Shown here: positions 16,913 to 25,369 of the stretch, in pieces
Numbering within the stretch: the stretch's first letter is position 1
Layout: every line of letters starts with the position of its first letter
Assembly (NCBI GenBank): GCA_044377735.1
Contig: JBILYK010000001.1
Span: 1 to 64,000, forward strand
Source of the DNA: Tabrizicola_A sp044377735
GTDB taxonomy: Bacteria; Pseudomonadota; Alphaproteobacteria; Rhodobacterales; Rhodobacteraceae
Direction of reading: 5' to 3'
DNA: 64,000 nt
Position numbers and translations under genes: made by a program
The notes under the pieces: generated by a model
The model's input: only the letters and a program-made list of their open reading frames with translations
Database searches by the model: none
Told to the model about the DNA's origin: nothing

Positions 16913-17902
16913 TTAGAGAGAAATCTTCATTCCCACCGCGATGGGTACAACCCGCTGCCCGAATCGGTGCGCAAGTGCGTTTGTGGCGCGCCAGCCTGTG
17001 CAATGACCGGGCAGGACAAGGTCAACGTCAAAGGCAGCAAGATCTTCAACTGTATCCGCAATGATCGCCTCATTGGCCCCGGAAAGGTGATAACCGCCAA
17101 CCAACGCATGGATAGGAATGTCTGGAAATTCTCGCCGGGCGGCATGCAGCACGTTGACGACACCCGCATGTGAACAGGCGGTGAAGACCACCAGCCCTTT
17201 GCCAGCGACGTTCACCGCAAGGAAGCGTTCATCCATGATGAGCGGGTCGTCCTCCCAAGCCATGCCGTCGACGGTGCGGCGCATGTGGCCCGGAAAGCCA
17301 CGTTCATAGGACGTGATGCGCGGGATTTCGGCCGAGATATAGAACATGTCATCAAGCGCCCAGACCGGTTGCTTCGTGAGGTGGGGCTCAGCGCCTAGGT
17401 GCATTAGCTCTGCAGGCGAGGGTATGTCACGGATCGGCATCAATTGACCGCCATGCAAAGGCAAGGCACGTTGGCGGAACATGTCTGGATGCAGATAGAT
17501 CGGCAGCAGCCCACCCGGCCTGTCCTTGCGGATCAACCTGATGGCTTCGGGCAGGCCACCTGCGTGATCCCAGTGGCCGTGCGACAGGGTAATGGCGTCG
17601 ATCTCGCCAAAGGCTGCACCCAGCCGGCTGCCATTGTATTCCACGGCAAAATCCACAGGTCCGGCATCAAACAGCATCGTGTGCCGCTTGGTGCCGCGCC
17701 ACGCCCGCACGATCAAGGCCAGACCATGATTGGCGCAGCATTGGCACGAGCCGGAAAGCTGCTCCATCCCGGCATCTTTCAGATTCTGCCATTCGTTGAC
17801 AAAGTTCGCAGGCACCGTCGACAGGCTGTCGGTCTTGTTATCGATCAGGACCAGAACTTCGATCCGGTCCACCGGTGCGGGCATGGCTGAGGGATAGGGC
17901 AT
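16913..17902 (-). CDS. metallo-beta-lactamase-fold hydrolase
   Basis: This 329-residue protein has the metal-binding motif SHGHWDHAGG (His108, His110, Asp112, His113), later CSHAG (about 244-248) and PGHCTGW (about 300-306). It resembles the group that includes dihydropterin-phosphate-synthase-like MBL proteins. A cysteine-rich stretch GSCQCCANHG (51-60) near the N-terminus is unusual. It is second in the TetR-controlled operon, 60 bp after the DJ-1 gene. Substrate unknown. Confidence 0.8.
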   Translation of the reverse strand: MPYPSAMPAPVDRIEVLVLIDNKTDSLSTVPANFVNEWQNLKDAGMEQLSGSCQCCANHGLALIVRAWRGTKRHTMLFDAGPVDFAVEYNGSRLGAAFGEIDAITLSHGHWDHAGGLPEAIRLIRKDRPGGLLPIYLHPDMFRQRALPLHGGQLMPIRDIPSPAELMHLGAEPHLTKQPVWALDDMFYISAEIPRITSYERGFPGHMRRTVDGMAWEDDPLIMDERFLAVNVAGKGLVVFTACSHAGVVNVLHAARREFPDIPIHALVGGYHLSGANEAIIADTVEDLAAFDVDLVLPGHCTGWRATNALAHRFGQRVVPIAVGMKISL

Positions 17903-17962
17903 TCCGATGATCCTTCATAGGGAAAACCCAGCGCAAGATTGCCTTGCGCTGGGCAGTAATCG

Positions 17963-18670
17963 TTAAGATGCACTCGCAAGGACATCGCGCAGCGATTCAG
18001 CCAGCGGCGGGGCCGAAGCGGGGCTTTGTCCAGTCATCAGCGCACCGTCAACAACGACGTTGGCTTCCCAGTTGGTGTTGCCAACGTAGATTGCGCCCCG
18101 GCGTTTCAGTTCGTCTTCCAACGAAAAGAGGAGGTGGTGCAGCAATTCAATCTCGGTATCTTCGTCATTCTTGAAACCAGTCAACCGCAACCCTTCGACC
18201 AGGTACCGGCCGTCCGTCAACTTCACATCGCGCAAGATGGCGGGCGCATGGCACACCATCGCCACCGGCCGATTTGATTCGTAGAACTCGCGGATCAGCT
18301 TGATAACGTAGCTGTCCGAGGCGAGGTCCCACAGCAGACCATAGCCGCCGGGGAAGAAGACAGCGTCGAAGGTACCATAGTCGATCTCGCGCAGCTTACG
18401 GGTGTGGGTTGCTGCGAACATGGCGACCGGATCACTGAAGAACCGTTCAGTATACTCAGTCGTGAACGGCGCCTTCATGCTGAGCAGGTCAATTGGCGCT
18501 GCACCACCCGATGGCGAGGCAAAGACAACCTCGAATCCTGCTTCGGTCAGGATGTAGTAGGGGGCGGCCAGCTCGGTGAACCAAGTGCCGGTCTGCTTTC
18601 CGCTGATCCCCATCTCATCGACAGATGACATGACAAGAAGTACGCGCTTCTGCTTGTTTCCGGTTTTCAT
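17963..18670 (-). CDS. DJ-1/PfpI (Hsp31-like) family protein
   Basis: This 235-residue protein has the class I glutamine-amidotransferase-like fold with the nucleophile elbow MVCHAPA (Cys140, His141), FFPGGYGLLWDL (106-116) and an acidic residue near position 33. This matches the Hsp31/HchA branch (glyoxalase III or deglycase type) better than the PfpI protease branch. It is the first gene of the five-enzyme operon and is divergent from tetR, 26 bp from the first operator. Members often handle reactive aldehydes, which would fit a detoxification operon, but that is inference. Confidence 0.82.
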   Translation of the reverse strand: MKTGNKQKRVLLVMSSVDEMGISGKQTGTWFTELAAPYYILTEAGFEVVFASPSGGAAPIDLLSMKAPFTTEYTERFFSDPVAMFAATHTRKLREIDYGTFDAVFFPGGYGLLWDLASDSYVIKLIREFYESNRPVAMVCHAPAILRDVKLTDGRYLVEGLRLTGFKNDEDTEIELLHHLLFSLEDELKRRGAIYVGNTNWEANVVVDGALMTGQSPASAPPLAESLRDVLASAS

Positions 18671-18694
18671 ATTTCTTCCTTTCGAAATGGTTAA

Positions 18695-18708
18695 CTATCA
18701 ACTGATAG
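18695..18708. promoter_or_regulatory. TetR operator 1 (CTATCA-N2-TGATAG)
   Basis: CTATCAACTGATAG is a perfect inverted repeat with 6-bp arms in the gap between the DJ-1 gene and tetR, 24 bp upstream of the DJ-1 start. An identical-arm site lies 60 bp away. Paired identical dyads between divergent tetR and target genes are typical of TetR control. Confidence 0.75.
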
Positions 18709-18754
18709 ATAGGTAGTATGTCTATTGCTTGCGTGCGCCGCCGTCAAGCGCTAT

Positions 18755-18768
18755 CTATCACCTGATAG
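18755..18768. promoter_or_regulatory. TetR operator 2 (CTATCA-N2-TGATAG)
   Basis: CTATCACCTGATAG has the same 6-bp arms as operator 1 and a different 2-bp spacer. It ends only 8 bp before the tetR ATG, so binding there would repress tetR itself. Centre-to-centre distance from operator 1 is 60 bp. Confidence 0.75.
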
Positions 18769-18776
18769 GTGAAAAA

Positions 18777-19337
18777 ATGAAATGCGAACCAACCATGCGT
18801 CAAAGGATCGTGCAGGCTGCCGAACGGCGCGTGCGTGCGTCCGGCTTTGCCGAGATGAGCTTCCGGGACGTTGCGACGGATGTCGGCGTGAAAAGTGCCA
18901 GCGTGCACTACCATTTTCCCACCAAGGCCGACCTCGGCGTCGCCATCGTGGCTGACTATGCCACGCGCTTCTCGGAGGCTCTGGACAACATCGACACATC
19001 AGACGCGATGGGCGCGATTGACGCCTACGCCGCGCTTTATGATGTGGCACTGGTGGTAGATGAAGCTATCTGCCTGTGCGCGATCATGGGTGCGGAATCC
19101 ATCGGGCTGCCGCAACCCGTGAACGAGCAGACCCGGGTCTTTTTTCAGACGAACCTTGCTTGGCTCGAGGGCCTGTTCAAGCGTCACACCGGAACCTCGC
19201 AGGCAGGGCTTGCAAGGCTGGTCGTCACAGCACTTGAGGGCGCAATCATCGTCGCCTCGAACGCACAAGACCGCAGCGTCCTTACCGATGTCACGGCAGA
19301 GTTGCGCAAGGTGGTTGCGCAGCGGATCACGCAGTAG
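18777..19337 (+). CDS. TetR-family transcriptional repressor
   Basis: This 186-residue protein has an N-terminal HTH (about 8-55; FAEMSFRDVATDVGVKSASVHYHFPTKADLG) followed by an all-helical ligand-binding domain. The ATG at 18777 is chosen because the HTH begins shortly after it and because operator 2 ends just upstream. It is divergent from the five-enzyme operon and almost certainly represses both itself and that operon until an inducer, unknown here, is bound. Confidence 0.9.
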   Translation: MKCEPTMRQRIVQAAERRVRASGFAEMSFRDVATDVGVKSASVHYHFPTKADLGVAIVADYATRFSEALDNIDTSDAMGAIDAYAALYDVALVVDEAICLCAIMGAESIGLPQPVNEQTRVFFQTNLAWLEGLFKRHTGTSQAGLARLVVTALEGAIIVASNAQDRSVLTDVTAELRKVVAQRITQ

Positions 19338-19442
19338 GGATACGTCTGCGAAATCTGGACATCAAGGCCGGAACGATTCATCCTAAACCCGATCCACCTG
19401 ATGCCAGAATTGAACAAAGCTGAACTGGCCCGAGCAGGGCCG

Positions 19443-20402
19443 TTATCGTCTGCGCAATCCGGCAAGGCCTTTGGGTAGCAAGATAACAAAGGTCGCCAAA
19501 ACGAGGCCAAGCCCGATCTCTCGCCAGTCGCCAACCTCGCGCAGCCCCTCGTCGGCAATCATCAGCAAGGCGGCCCCCATCAGTGGTCCCCAGACTGTAC
19601 CCATGCCGCCTACGACGATCATCGCCAGCAGGAAAAGCAGCATCGTCACAGAGAACACGATGGGCCCGACCACACCGAAATGTGCGGCATAAAAGGCCCC
19701 GGCAAGCCCAGTGAAAAAGGCAGAAAGACCAAAGACCCAAAGCTGGTATTTCAACCGACCGACGCCGCGCGACATGGCATAGCCCGGGTTGTCGCGCAGG
19801 GCGCGGAACGCGAGTCCCAGCGGGCCGCGGATCAGGTAGGCACAGAAAATCTGCGCGACCAGCAGCAGGCCAAGCCCGACATAGTAATTGCCGATGAACC
19901 ACTTGGAACCCAGAACCTCACGGAAACCAAGGTCTCCAAATCGCGAAAAACCACGCACGCCGCCCAGCAGCGGCAGGCAACCCGAGGGTGGATTGGTAAA
20001 GCAGTCGGTGTCGTTGACCACGATCAGATAAATCACCTGCGCGATGGCCAGCGTCAAAAGCGCAACGTAGGGCCCCTTCAGCCGAAGGCAGGCAAAACCG
20101 ATAATCAGACTGATCAGCACTGTCACGAGCGACGCGATCAGCATTGCCGGGACGATCGCCATACCGCCATAATACGCCAGCATGGCCGTGCCATAAGCAC
20201 CGATTGCAAAAAGCGCCATCTGCGCCAGCGAGAAGATCCCCGCAACCCCCAGCACAAGGTTCCATTGGGTGACGACGATTCCCCAGATGAAAAAGACCGT
20301 CAGCTGCGTGACGATATAGCGCGTGCCAAACACCAGCGGCACCAGCGCCATAACGGCGACCAGGGCGACGCTGATTGCAATGTCCCGACGAAACGGAGTC
20401 AT
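19443..20402 (-). CDS. livM: ABC transporter permease, branched-chain amino-acid (LivM) type
   Basis: This 319-residue membrane protein has eight or more hydrophobic segments (VALVAVMALVPLVFG, VLGVAGIFSLAQMALFAIGAYG, GPYVALLTLAIAQVIYLIV, and others) and the LivM-type loop RALRDNPGYAMSRGVG. It is the last gene of the transporter operon and overlaps livH by 4 nt. This HAAT family imports branched-chain amino acids, urea and short amides; the substrate here is probably not leucine, given the deacetylase-like enzyme in the operon. Confidence 0.87.
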   Translation of the reverse strand: MTPFRRDIAISVALVAVMALVPLVFGTRYIVTQLTVFFIWGIVVTQWNLVLGVAGIFSLAQMALFAIGAYGTAMLAYYGGMAIVPAMLIASLVTVLISLIIGFACLRLKGPYVALLTLAIAQVIYLIVVNDTDCFTNPPSGCLPLLGGVRGFSRFGDLGFREVLGSKWFIGNYYVGLGLLLVAQIFCAYLIRGPLGLAFRALRDNPGYAMSRGVGRLKYQLWVFGLSAFFTGLAGAFYAAHFGVVGPIVFSVTMLLFLLAMIVVGGMGTVWGPLMGAALLMIADEGLREVGDWREIGLGLVLATFVILLPKGLAGLRRR

Positions 20403-21277
20403 AGCCGCACCACCTGAATTTTGCCAAACAACCCTGCTGGTCGCCAGATCAGCACGGCAATCACCAACGCAAGAAGAATGGCAAATGCATATTGCACCCC
20501 GAACAGATACTGGATCAGCGCTTCAAGTACCCCCAGCGCCAAGGCCGCAAGTGCTGCACCAGAAACGTTGCCAAGCCCTGCCACCACGCAGATCACAAAG
20601 GCCTTCAGCATCGGGTCGGCTCCCATCGTCGGCAACAGGCCCGACAGCGACGATATCATAACCCCTGACAGCGCGGCCAAGGCGCCAGAAAGCATCAGGA
20701 CCTGCGCATAGACCTGCCCGATTCGAATACCCATCAACTGGGCCGCATCACGGTTCTGTGCCGTGGCGCGGATCGCCATGCCCGCCCGCGTTCGCCCCAA
20801 CAGCCATGCGACAAGCACCAGCATGACCGCCGCCACCCCCATAATCAGCACGTTCTGCCACGGCAGGGTGACACCCCCCAAGGCAAGGCCGCCGGGGATT
20901 TGCAAGGGTTGCGCCTTGGGTTGCGGGCCAAAAAGGTGCAGCACCAGGCTTTGCAGCACCGACCCGATGCCGATGGTGGCGATGAAAATCTGCGTCTCAA
21001 AATTGGCCGAACCCAACATCGGCCGAGTGGCAAGCAGATAGATACCAAGTCCAAGGATTGCCCCCACAATCATGGCCACCAGCATGGCAATCGGCGCGGG
21101 AAGGCCCATGGTTTCCATCGCATACATGCAGACATAACCGCCAAAAGCCAAAAGCGCGCCCTGCGCCATGTTCAGCATGTTCAGCGCGCCATAGACCAGC
21201 GCCAGTCCGATGGTCGACACCGCATACATTGCACCGATGGTCAGGCCGGACACCAAGATTTGCAGCACAACATCCAT
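20399..21277 (-). CDS. livH: ABC transporter permease, branched-chain amino-acid (LivH) type
   Basis: This 292-residue protein has about eight transmembrane segments. Its N-terminus (LVSGLTIGAMYAVSTIGLALVYG) is a strong LivH-type signature, and the loop IRATAQNRDAAQLMGI couples to the ATPases. It lies directly after livF with a 2-bp gap and overlaps livM by 4 nt. With LivM it forms the channel of the importer. Confidence 0.88.
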   Translation of the reverse strand: MDVVLQILVSGLTIGAMYAVSTIGLALVYGALNMLNMAQGALLAFGGYVCMYAMETMGLPAPIAMLVAMIVGAILGLGIYLLATRPMLGSANFETQIFIATIGIGSVLQSLVLHLFGPQPKAQPLQIPGGLALGGVTLPWQNVLIMGVAAVMLVLVAWLLGRTRAGMAIRATAQNRDAAQLMGIRIGQVYAQVLMLSGALAALSGVMISSLSGLLPTMGADPMLKAFVICVVAGLGNVSGAALAALALGVLEALIQYLFGVQYAFAILLALVIAVLIWRPAGLFGKIQVVRL

Positions 21278-21279
21278 GG

Positions 21280-21990
21280 TCAGCCCCCCAGATACGCGGA
21301 AAGGATTTCTGGGCGTGACATGAACTCGGCTCCACCACCCGACCAGACGCAGGTGCCGTTGTCCAAAAGGTGCATCCGGTCTGCCATTTCGGCGATCCGC
21401 ATGGCGTTTTCCTCGACCACCAGAATGGTACGGCCCGAACGGGCAAGGGTGGTGATGACTTCGTAAATCTGGTCGATGACGATCGGGGCAAGGCCAAGCG
21501 AGGGTTCGTCCAGCATCAACAGCTTTCCCCCCGCCATCAGGCCACGGCCAATGCCGACCATGCGGCGCTCGCCGCCAGACAAGGTGCTGGCGACCTGCAA
21601 ATGCCGCTCGGCCAGTTTCGGCAGCAAGGCGAAGACCTCTTCAAGACGCGCTGGGGCGGCGGCGGCTGCCTCGGGCAGATAGGCCCCGAGCTGCAGGTTT
21701 TCCAGCACGGTCATTTCCGGAAACAGCATGTCACCCTGCGGAACATGGATGATGCCCGCAGCCACCACCTGATCGGCCCGCAGTCGGTCAATTCGCTGGC
21801 CTGCCAACCGGATTTCGCCACGCGAAGGGTGCAAAAGCCCTGAAAGCGTGCGCAGCAAAGTGGTCTTACCATGGCCATTGGGCCCGACAAGGCCCACAAA
21901 ACTGCCCTCTTCGACCGCGATCGACAGATTGCGCAACACGGCCTGCGGGCCATAGCCTGCGTCGATGGCGTCCACTTCAAGTAGGTTCAT
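21280..21990 (-). CDS. livF: ABC transporter ATP-binding protein, LivF type
   Basis: This 236-residue ATPase has Walker A GPNGHGKTT, signature LSGGERRM and Walker B LLMLDEPSLGLAP. The ATG at 21990 (MNLLEVDAIDAGYGPQ) gives a start typical of LivF; the longer upstream frame reads into the livG end and is unlikely. It overlaps livG by 14 nt. It works with LivG as the second ATPase subunit. Confidence 0.87.
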   Translation of the reverse strand: MNLLEVDAIDAGYGPQAVLRNLSIAVEEGSFVGLVGPNGHGKTTLLRTLSGLLHPSRGEIRLAGQRIDRLRADQVVAAGIIHVPQGDMLFPEMTVLENLQLGAYLPEAAAAAPARLEEVFALLPKLAERHLQVASTLSGGERRMVGIGRGLMAGGKLLMLDEPSLGLAPIVIDQIYEVITTLARSGRTILVVEENAMRIAEMADRMHLLDNGTCVWSGGGAEFMSRPEILSAYLGG

Positions 21991-22777
21991 TGGACGCCTC
22001 ACGCAGTAAAGCAGCCAGGCGGGTAGACGCCCCTTCCCCAAGGTAGACGTCTACTACAGTGCGGTCCTTGACCAGGCCGGCGGCGGAACCTTCGTAGATC
22101 CGCTCACCATGGTGCATGATCATGACGCGGTCCGACAGTGCCACAAGAAAGCGCATCACATGTTCGATCAAAATGATGGTCACGCCGGTTGCGGCAATCT
22201 TGCGGACTGTTTCCATCATCAGATCGGTCTCGGCATGGGTCAACCCGCCCACAGGTTCATCCATCAGCAACAGCTTGGGCCGGGTGGCCATTGCACCGGC
22301 AACCATCAGCAGCTTTCGATCAAGCACCGGCAGGCCCCCAGCGGTCTGGTTCCACTTCGCCTCAAGTCCGACCAGTTCCATCGCGGCCTCAGTCGCCGCA
22401 TCCATTTCTGGCGAGGCGCGCAGGCTGGGCATTACCTTGGAACTGCAGCCAAAAATCGCGCCGACGGCAATGTTTTCGCGCACGGTCATGCTGTCAAAAC
22501 ACGAGTTCAGCTGAAACGTCCGGGCAATCCCGGAATGGCATATGGCTTCGGGTGAGGCGTGCGTGATGTCACGCCCCTCCAGAAGAACCCGGCCCGATGT
22601 AGCCGGATTCAATCCCGACAAGACCTCGAAAAGTGTGGTCTTGCCGGCTCCGTTTGGCCCGCCAATCCCCAGAATTTCGCCTCGGCCCGCCGTAAAGCTA
22701 AGTTCCTTTACAGCGGTCAGGGCACCATACTGTTTCGTCACGCCGTCGCAGACGAGCAGAGGGGGATTGGCGGTCAA
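21977..22777 (-). CDS. livG: ABC transporter ATP-binding protein, LivG type
   Basis: This 266-residue ATPase has Walker A GPNGAGKTT (about 37-45), the LivG-type segment ICHSGIARTFQLNSCFDSMTV, a signature region LPVLDRKLLMVAGAM that is weaker than the usual LSGG-type, and Walker B LLLMDEPVGGL. The C-terminus follows the usual LivG extension. It starts 15 bp after the binding-protein gene. The degenerate signature is a small oddity worth checking but does not change the assignment. Confidence 0.85.
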   Translation of the reverse strand: MTANPPLLVCDGVTKQYGALTAVKELSFTAGRGEILGIGGPNGAGKTTLFEVLSGLNPATSGRVLLEGRDITHASPEAICHSGIARTFQLNSCFDSMTVRENIAVGAIFGCSSKVMPSLRASPEMDAATEAAMELVGLEAKWNQTAGGLPVLDRKLLMVAGAMATRPKLLLMDEPVGGLTHAETDLMMETVRKIAATGVTIILIEHVMRFLVALSDRVMIMHHGERIYEGSAAGLVKDRTVVDVYLGEGASTRLAALLREASNEPT

Positions 22778-22792
22778 GTCTGGTATTCCTTT

Positions 22793-24115
22793 TTACTTGA
22801 TCCAGCTTGGCATCACGAAGGAAGCCGTGTTGTAAGGCGGTGGGGCGATCAGCAACCCGCCCTTGGTTTTGTCCTGAATCTGCAAGAACTGGTGCGGCAT
22901 ACCGAGCGAAGGGTCTTTGGTTTCCGTCGGATAGGTATAGGCGGTGTTTTCCTTGGGGTTGAAACGGGTCGTCCCAGCCACGCCGCGCCAGATCAGGTTG
23001 CGCATCCGGTCAGCCACCTTACGGTTCTGATCGGCATTGTCCGGCTCGCCCGTACCACCGGCAAGGGCCGCGGCCGTCGCCCAAAGCATGCATCCGTCAT
23101 AGGGCTGCACACCCGAGTTATGTCCAGCGTTCTCGCCAAAGCGAGCCTTGTAGCGGGTTTCGAAGGCATTGCCGATTTCGTCCTGCAAGGCACCAACCAC
23201 GGTCGCATAAACCACGCCGACCGATGCATCGCCTGCCATTTCACGGAACACCGGGATCGAGGGGCCGTATTGCATGTAAACCAGTGATGGCGTCGGGTTG
23301 GCGGAAAACTGCACCATGAACTGTGCCAGATCGGCAGGCAGAAAGTGGGTCACTGCGATCACGGCAGGTGGGTCTTCGCGCAGTTTGGCCAGCGTCGGGC
23401 CCCATTCCGAGGTGGGCACGTTCACCGTCTCGAACATCGAGATTTCCCAGCCATAGTTTGCAGCCTGTTCCTTGATCGCATTGGCGATATTGGCGGAGTA
23501 AACGCCAGCCGACAGGATGACGGCCATCTTGTTGTTGCCACGTTTGTATTCCCCGCGCTCTTCCAGCCCCTGCAGGAAGGCAAGGAAGCCCGGCCCATAC
23601 CAGTATTCTGCCGGGTCACCCTGGAAACTACCGAAATAGCGATCCGTGTCTGAGGCGATCAGGGCGTTGTGGCCGATGGTTGTGTCATAATGCACATAGA
23701 TGATGCCGCTGTCAGCGATGGTGTCTTGCACCGCAGCACCCGAACCGATGTTGTAGCCATTAATGACGGCATGCACGCTATGGCGGTCGATCAGGCGCTG
23801 GACCGACTGCACGATGGTCGCATCGCCCATCTGCTTGGTGTCTTCGAAATAGGGCTCCAGCGGCCGGCCTAGAATGCCGCCAAGCGCGTTGATTTCTTCA
23901 CAAGCCAATGTCAGGCCATTCTGGAACTCGACCCCGTCTGCGGCGGCGAAATCGGTCAGCGGTGCAGCCTGACCGACTGGAATAGGGTTGCTGTCTTGGG
24001 CGCGGGCACCGTCATTCATGGCGGCCAACATGACGGCACTTCCCGACAATGCAGCCGACCCTTTCAAAAAGGCGCGACGGCTGGGGATCACATTAGGGGC
24101 GGCTAGTTTCTTCAT
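22793..24115 (-). CDS. ABC transporter periplasmic binding protein (HAAT/amide-urea type)
   Basis: This 440-residue protein has a twin-arginine-type signal (SRRAFLKG, about 12-19) and a mature part that is a type I periplasmic binding fold (IPVGQAAPLTDFAAADG, NGYNIGSGAAVQ, YDGCMLWATAAAL). Relatives transport urea, short amides or branched-chain amino acids. The ATG at 24115 is chosen because the Tat signal follows at once; the track from 24253 adds unrelated residues. It lies 31 bp after the deacetylase-type enzyme gene, so the enzyme and importer are likely co-transcribed. Tat export would be unusual for a simple binding protein and deserves a check. Confidence 0.83.
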   Translation of the reverse strand: MKKLAAPNVIPSRRAFLKGSAALSGSAVMLAAMNDGARAQDSNPIPVGQAAPLTDFAAADGVEFQNGLTLACEEINALGGILGRPLEPYFEDTKQMGDATIVQSVQRLIDRHSVHAVINGYNIGSGAAVQDTIADSGIIYVHYDTTIGHNALIASDTDRYFGSFQGDPAEYWYGPGFLAFLQGLEERGEYKRGNNKMAVILSAGVYSANIANAIKEQAANYGWEISMFETVNVPTSEWGPTLAKLREDPPAVIAVTHFLPADLAQFMVQFSANPTPSLVYMQYGPSIPVFREMAGDASVGVVYATVVGALQDEIGNAFETRYKARFGENAGHNSGVQPYDGCMLWATAAALAGGTGEPDNADQNRKVADRMRNLIWRGVAGTTRFNPKENTAYTYPTETKDPSLGMPHQFLQIQDKTKGGLLIAPPPYNTASFVMPSWIK

Positions 24116-24146
24116 TCTGCATTCTCCCTTGTTTGTTATTTTGACT

Positions 24147-25247
24147 CTAGTTGATGCTGCCCAAAAGCCCGGCAGCTGCGTCGATTGCCGCGTTTTGGTG
24201 CGGTTGAAGGCTTTGTTGGCCCCAGTCAGCCATGAGCGGGGCCCAAGGATCATTTACATGGGTCCGGATGCCGGACATTTCCTCCAGGACGGCAAGCCCA
24301 CAATAGGGTGCATAGGTGGCCGAGTAGCCCCCCTCATGTGACATCACGAGTCTGCCACCACACAGGCGATCGGCCGCTTCCATCAGCATACGGGTCATCG
24401 CACGATAGCCCTCCGAGGTGACCATCATGCGTCCCAAAGGATCGACCCCCGAGGCATCAAAGCCGGAAGGAACCACGATCAACTCTGGCCGGTAACGCTC
24501 TAGGGCCGGGATCACGACACGGCGGAATGTTTCAATATAGGCACCGTCGCCGCAGCCAGGGGGCAGTGGAATGTTAAGGTTATAGCCCTCACCCTTGCCG
24601 GCGCCCCTTTGGGCCAGCCCGCCCGAAACCGCGGGAAACAGATTGTCCTGATGGATCGACATCGTCAGCACATCGGGGTTGTCGTAGAACGCCGCCTGAG
24701 TGCCATTGCCATGATGCACATCCCAGTCCAGCGTCGCGATACGGCCAACGCCCTGCACGGCCTGTGCATTCATGATCGCAATCGCCACATTGCCAAACAG
24801 GCAAAAGCCCATGGCAATATCATGCGTCGCATGATGTCCCGGCGGGCGGACCAGCGCATAGGCATTCCGAACCTGGCCCGACAGAACAGCATCCATTGCA
24901 GCCATCGTTCCACCTGCGGCCAAAAGGCCGATTTCATAGCTTCCCGTTCCCATCGGGGTCAGCTCGCCCGCATCTCCACCACCGGTAGCACTTATCCGGC
25001 GGATTTTTTCCAAATGGGTGGGGGTGTGAAACCGCAGGATTTCAGCCTCGGTTGCTGCGCGTGGCTTGATCAGGGTGAGGCGGTCCAGAAGGCCCGAAAC
25101 CTCCAGAAGGTTGCGAATCCGCCTTTTGGTTTCAGGATTTTCCGCATGTTCTCCGGGCTGAATTGTCAGCCCTGGCGGAAAGATCTGCGCCCAGTTCTGG
25201 GTGTTGTGCCAAAGATAAAGTTCATGAAAGATGAATCCAGTGGCCAT
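24147..25247 (-). CDS. histone deacetylase/acetylpolyamine amidohydrolase-family enzyme
   Basis: This 366-residue protein carries the family motifs RPPGHHA (His138 and His139) and DWDVHHGNGT, with probable zinc ligands Asp176, His178 and Asp264, and SHEGGY near 318-323 for the catalytic tyrosine. Bacterial members deacetylate acetylpolyamines, acetoin-related or other N-acetyl compounds. It is the first gene of an operon with a full Liv-type importer, which suggests it acts on the imported compound. This is inference from context. The start at 25247 places the first domain residues correctly. Confidence 0.85.
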   Translation of the reverse strand: MATGFIFHELYLWHNTQNWAQIFPPGLTIQPGEHAENPETKRRIRNLLEVSGLLDRLTLIKPRAATEAEILRFHTPTHLEKIRRISATGGGDAGELTPMGTGSYEIGLLAAGGTMAAMDAVLSGQVRNAYALVRPPGHHATHDIAMGFCLFGNVAIAIMNAQAVQGVGRIATLDWDVHHGNGTQAAFYDNPDVLTMSIHQDNLFPAVSGGLAQRGAGKGEGYNLNIPLPPGCGDGAYIETFRRVVIPALERYRPELIVVPSGFDASGVDPLGRMMVTSEGYRAMTRMLMEAADRLCGGRLVMSHEGGYSATYAPYCGLAVLEEMSGIRTHVNDPWAPLMADWGQQSLQPHQNAAIDAAAGLLGSIN

Positions 25248-25307
25248 GCGCCCCCCTTGGACTGATTTAGGCCAAGCTTAGGGCGTGCGTGTCCTGTGTC
25301 ACTTTCC

Positions 25308-25349
25308 TTACGGGTAAAGGCAGATAAAAAACGCCACCCATTCGGGTAA
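25308..25349. promoter_or_regulatory. possible operator pair upstream of the deacetylase operon
   Basis: TTACGGGTAA at 25308-25317 has perfect 4-bp arms (TTAC/GTAA), and TTCGGGTAA recurs at 25341-25349, 32 bp downstream, close to three helical turns. The sites lie in the 122-bp gap between the deacetylase gene and the MalT-like regulator gene. They could be the regulator's binding sites, but the arms are short. Confidence 0.35.
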
Positions 25350-25369
25350 GAATTTGCGACCTCGGCAGG

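Noticed and set aside
24116..24253. Upstream extension of the binding-protein gene
   Set aside because: The extra residues have no signal character, while the ATG at 24115 starts a Tat-like signal.
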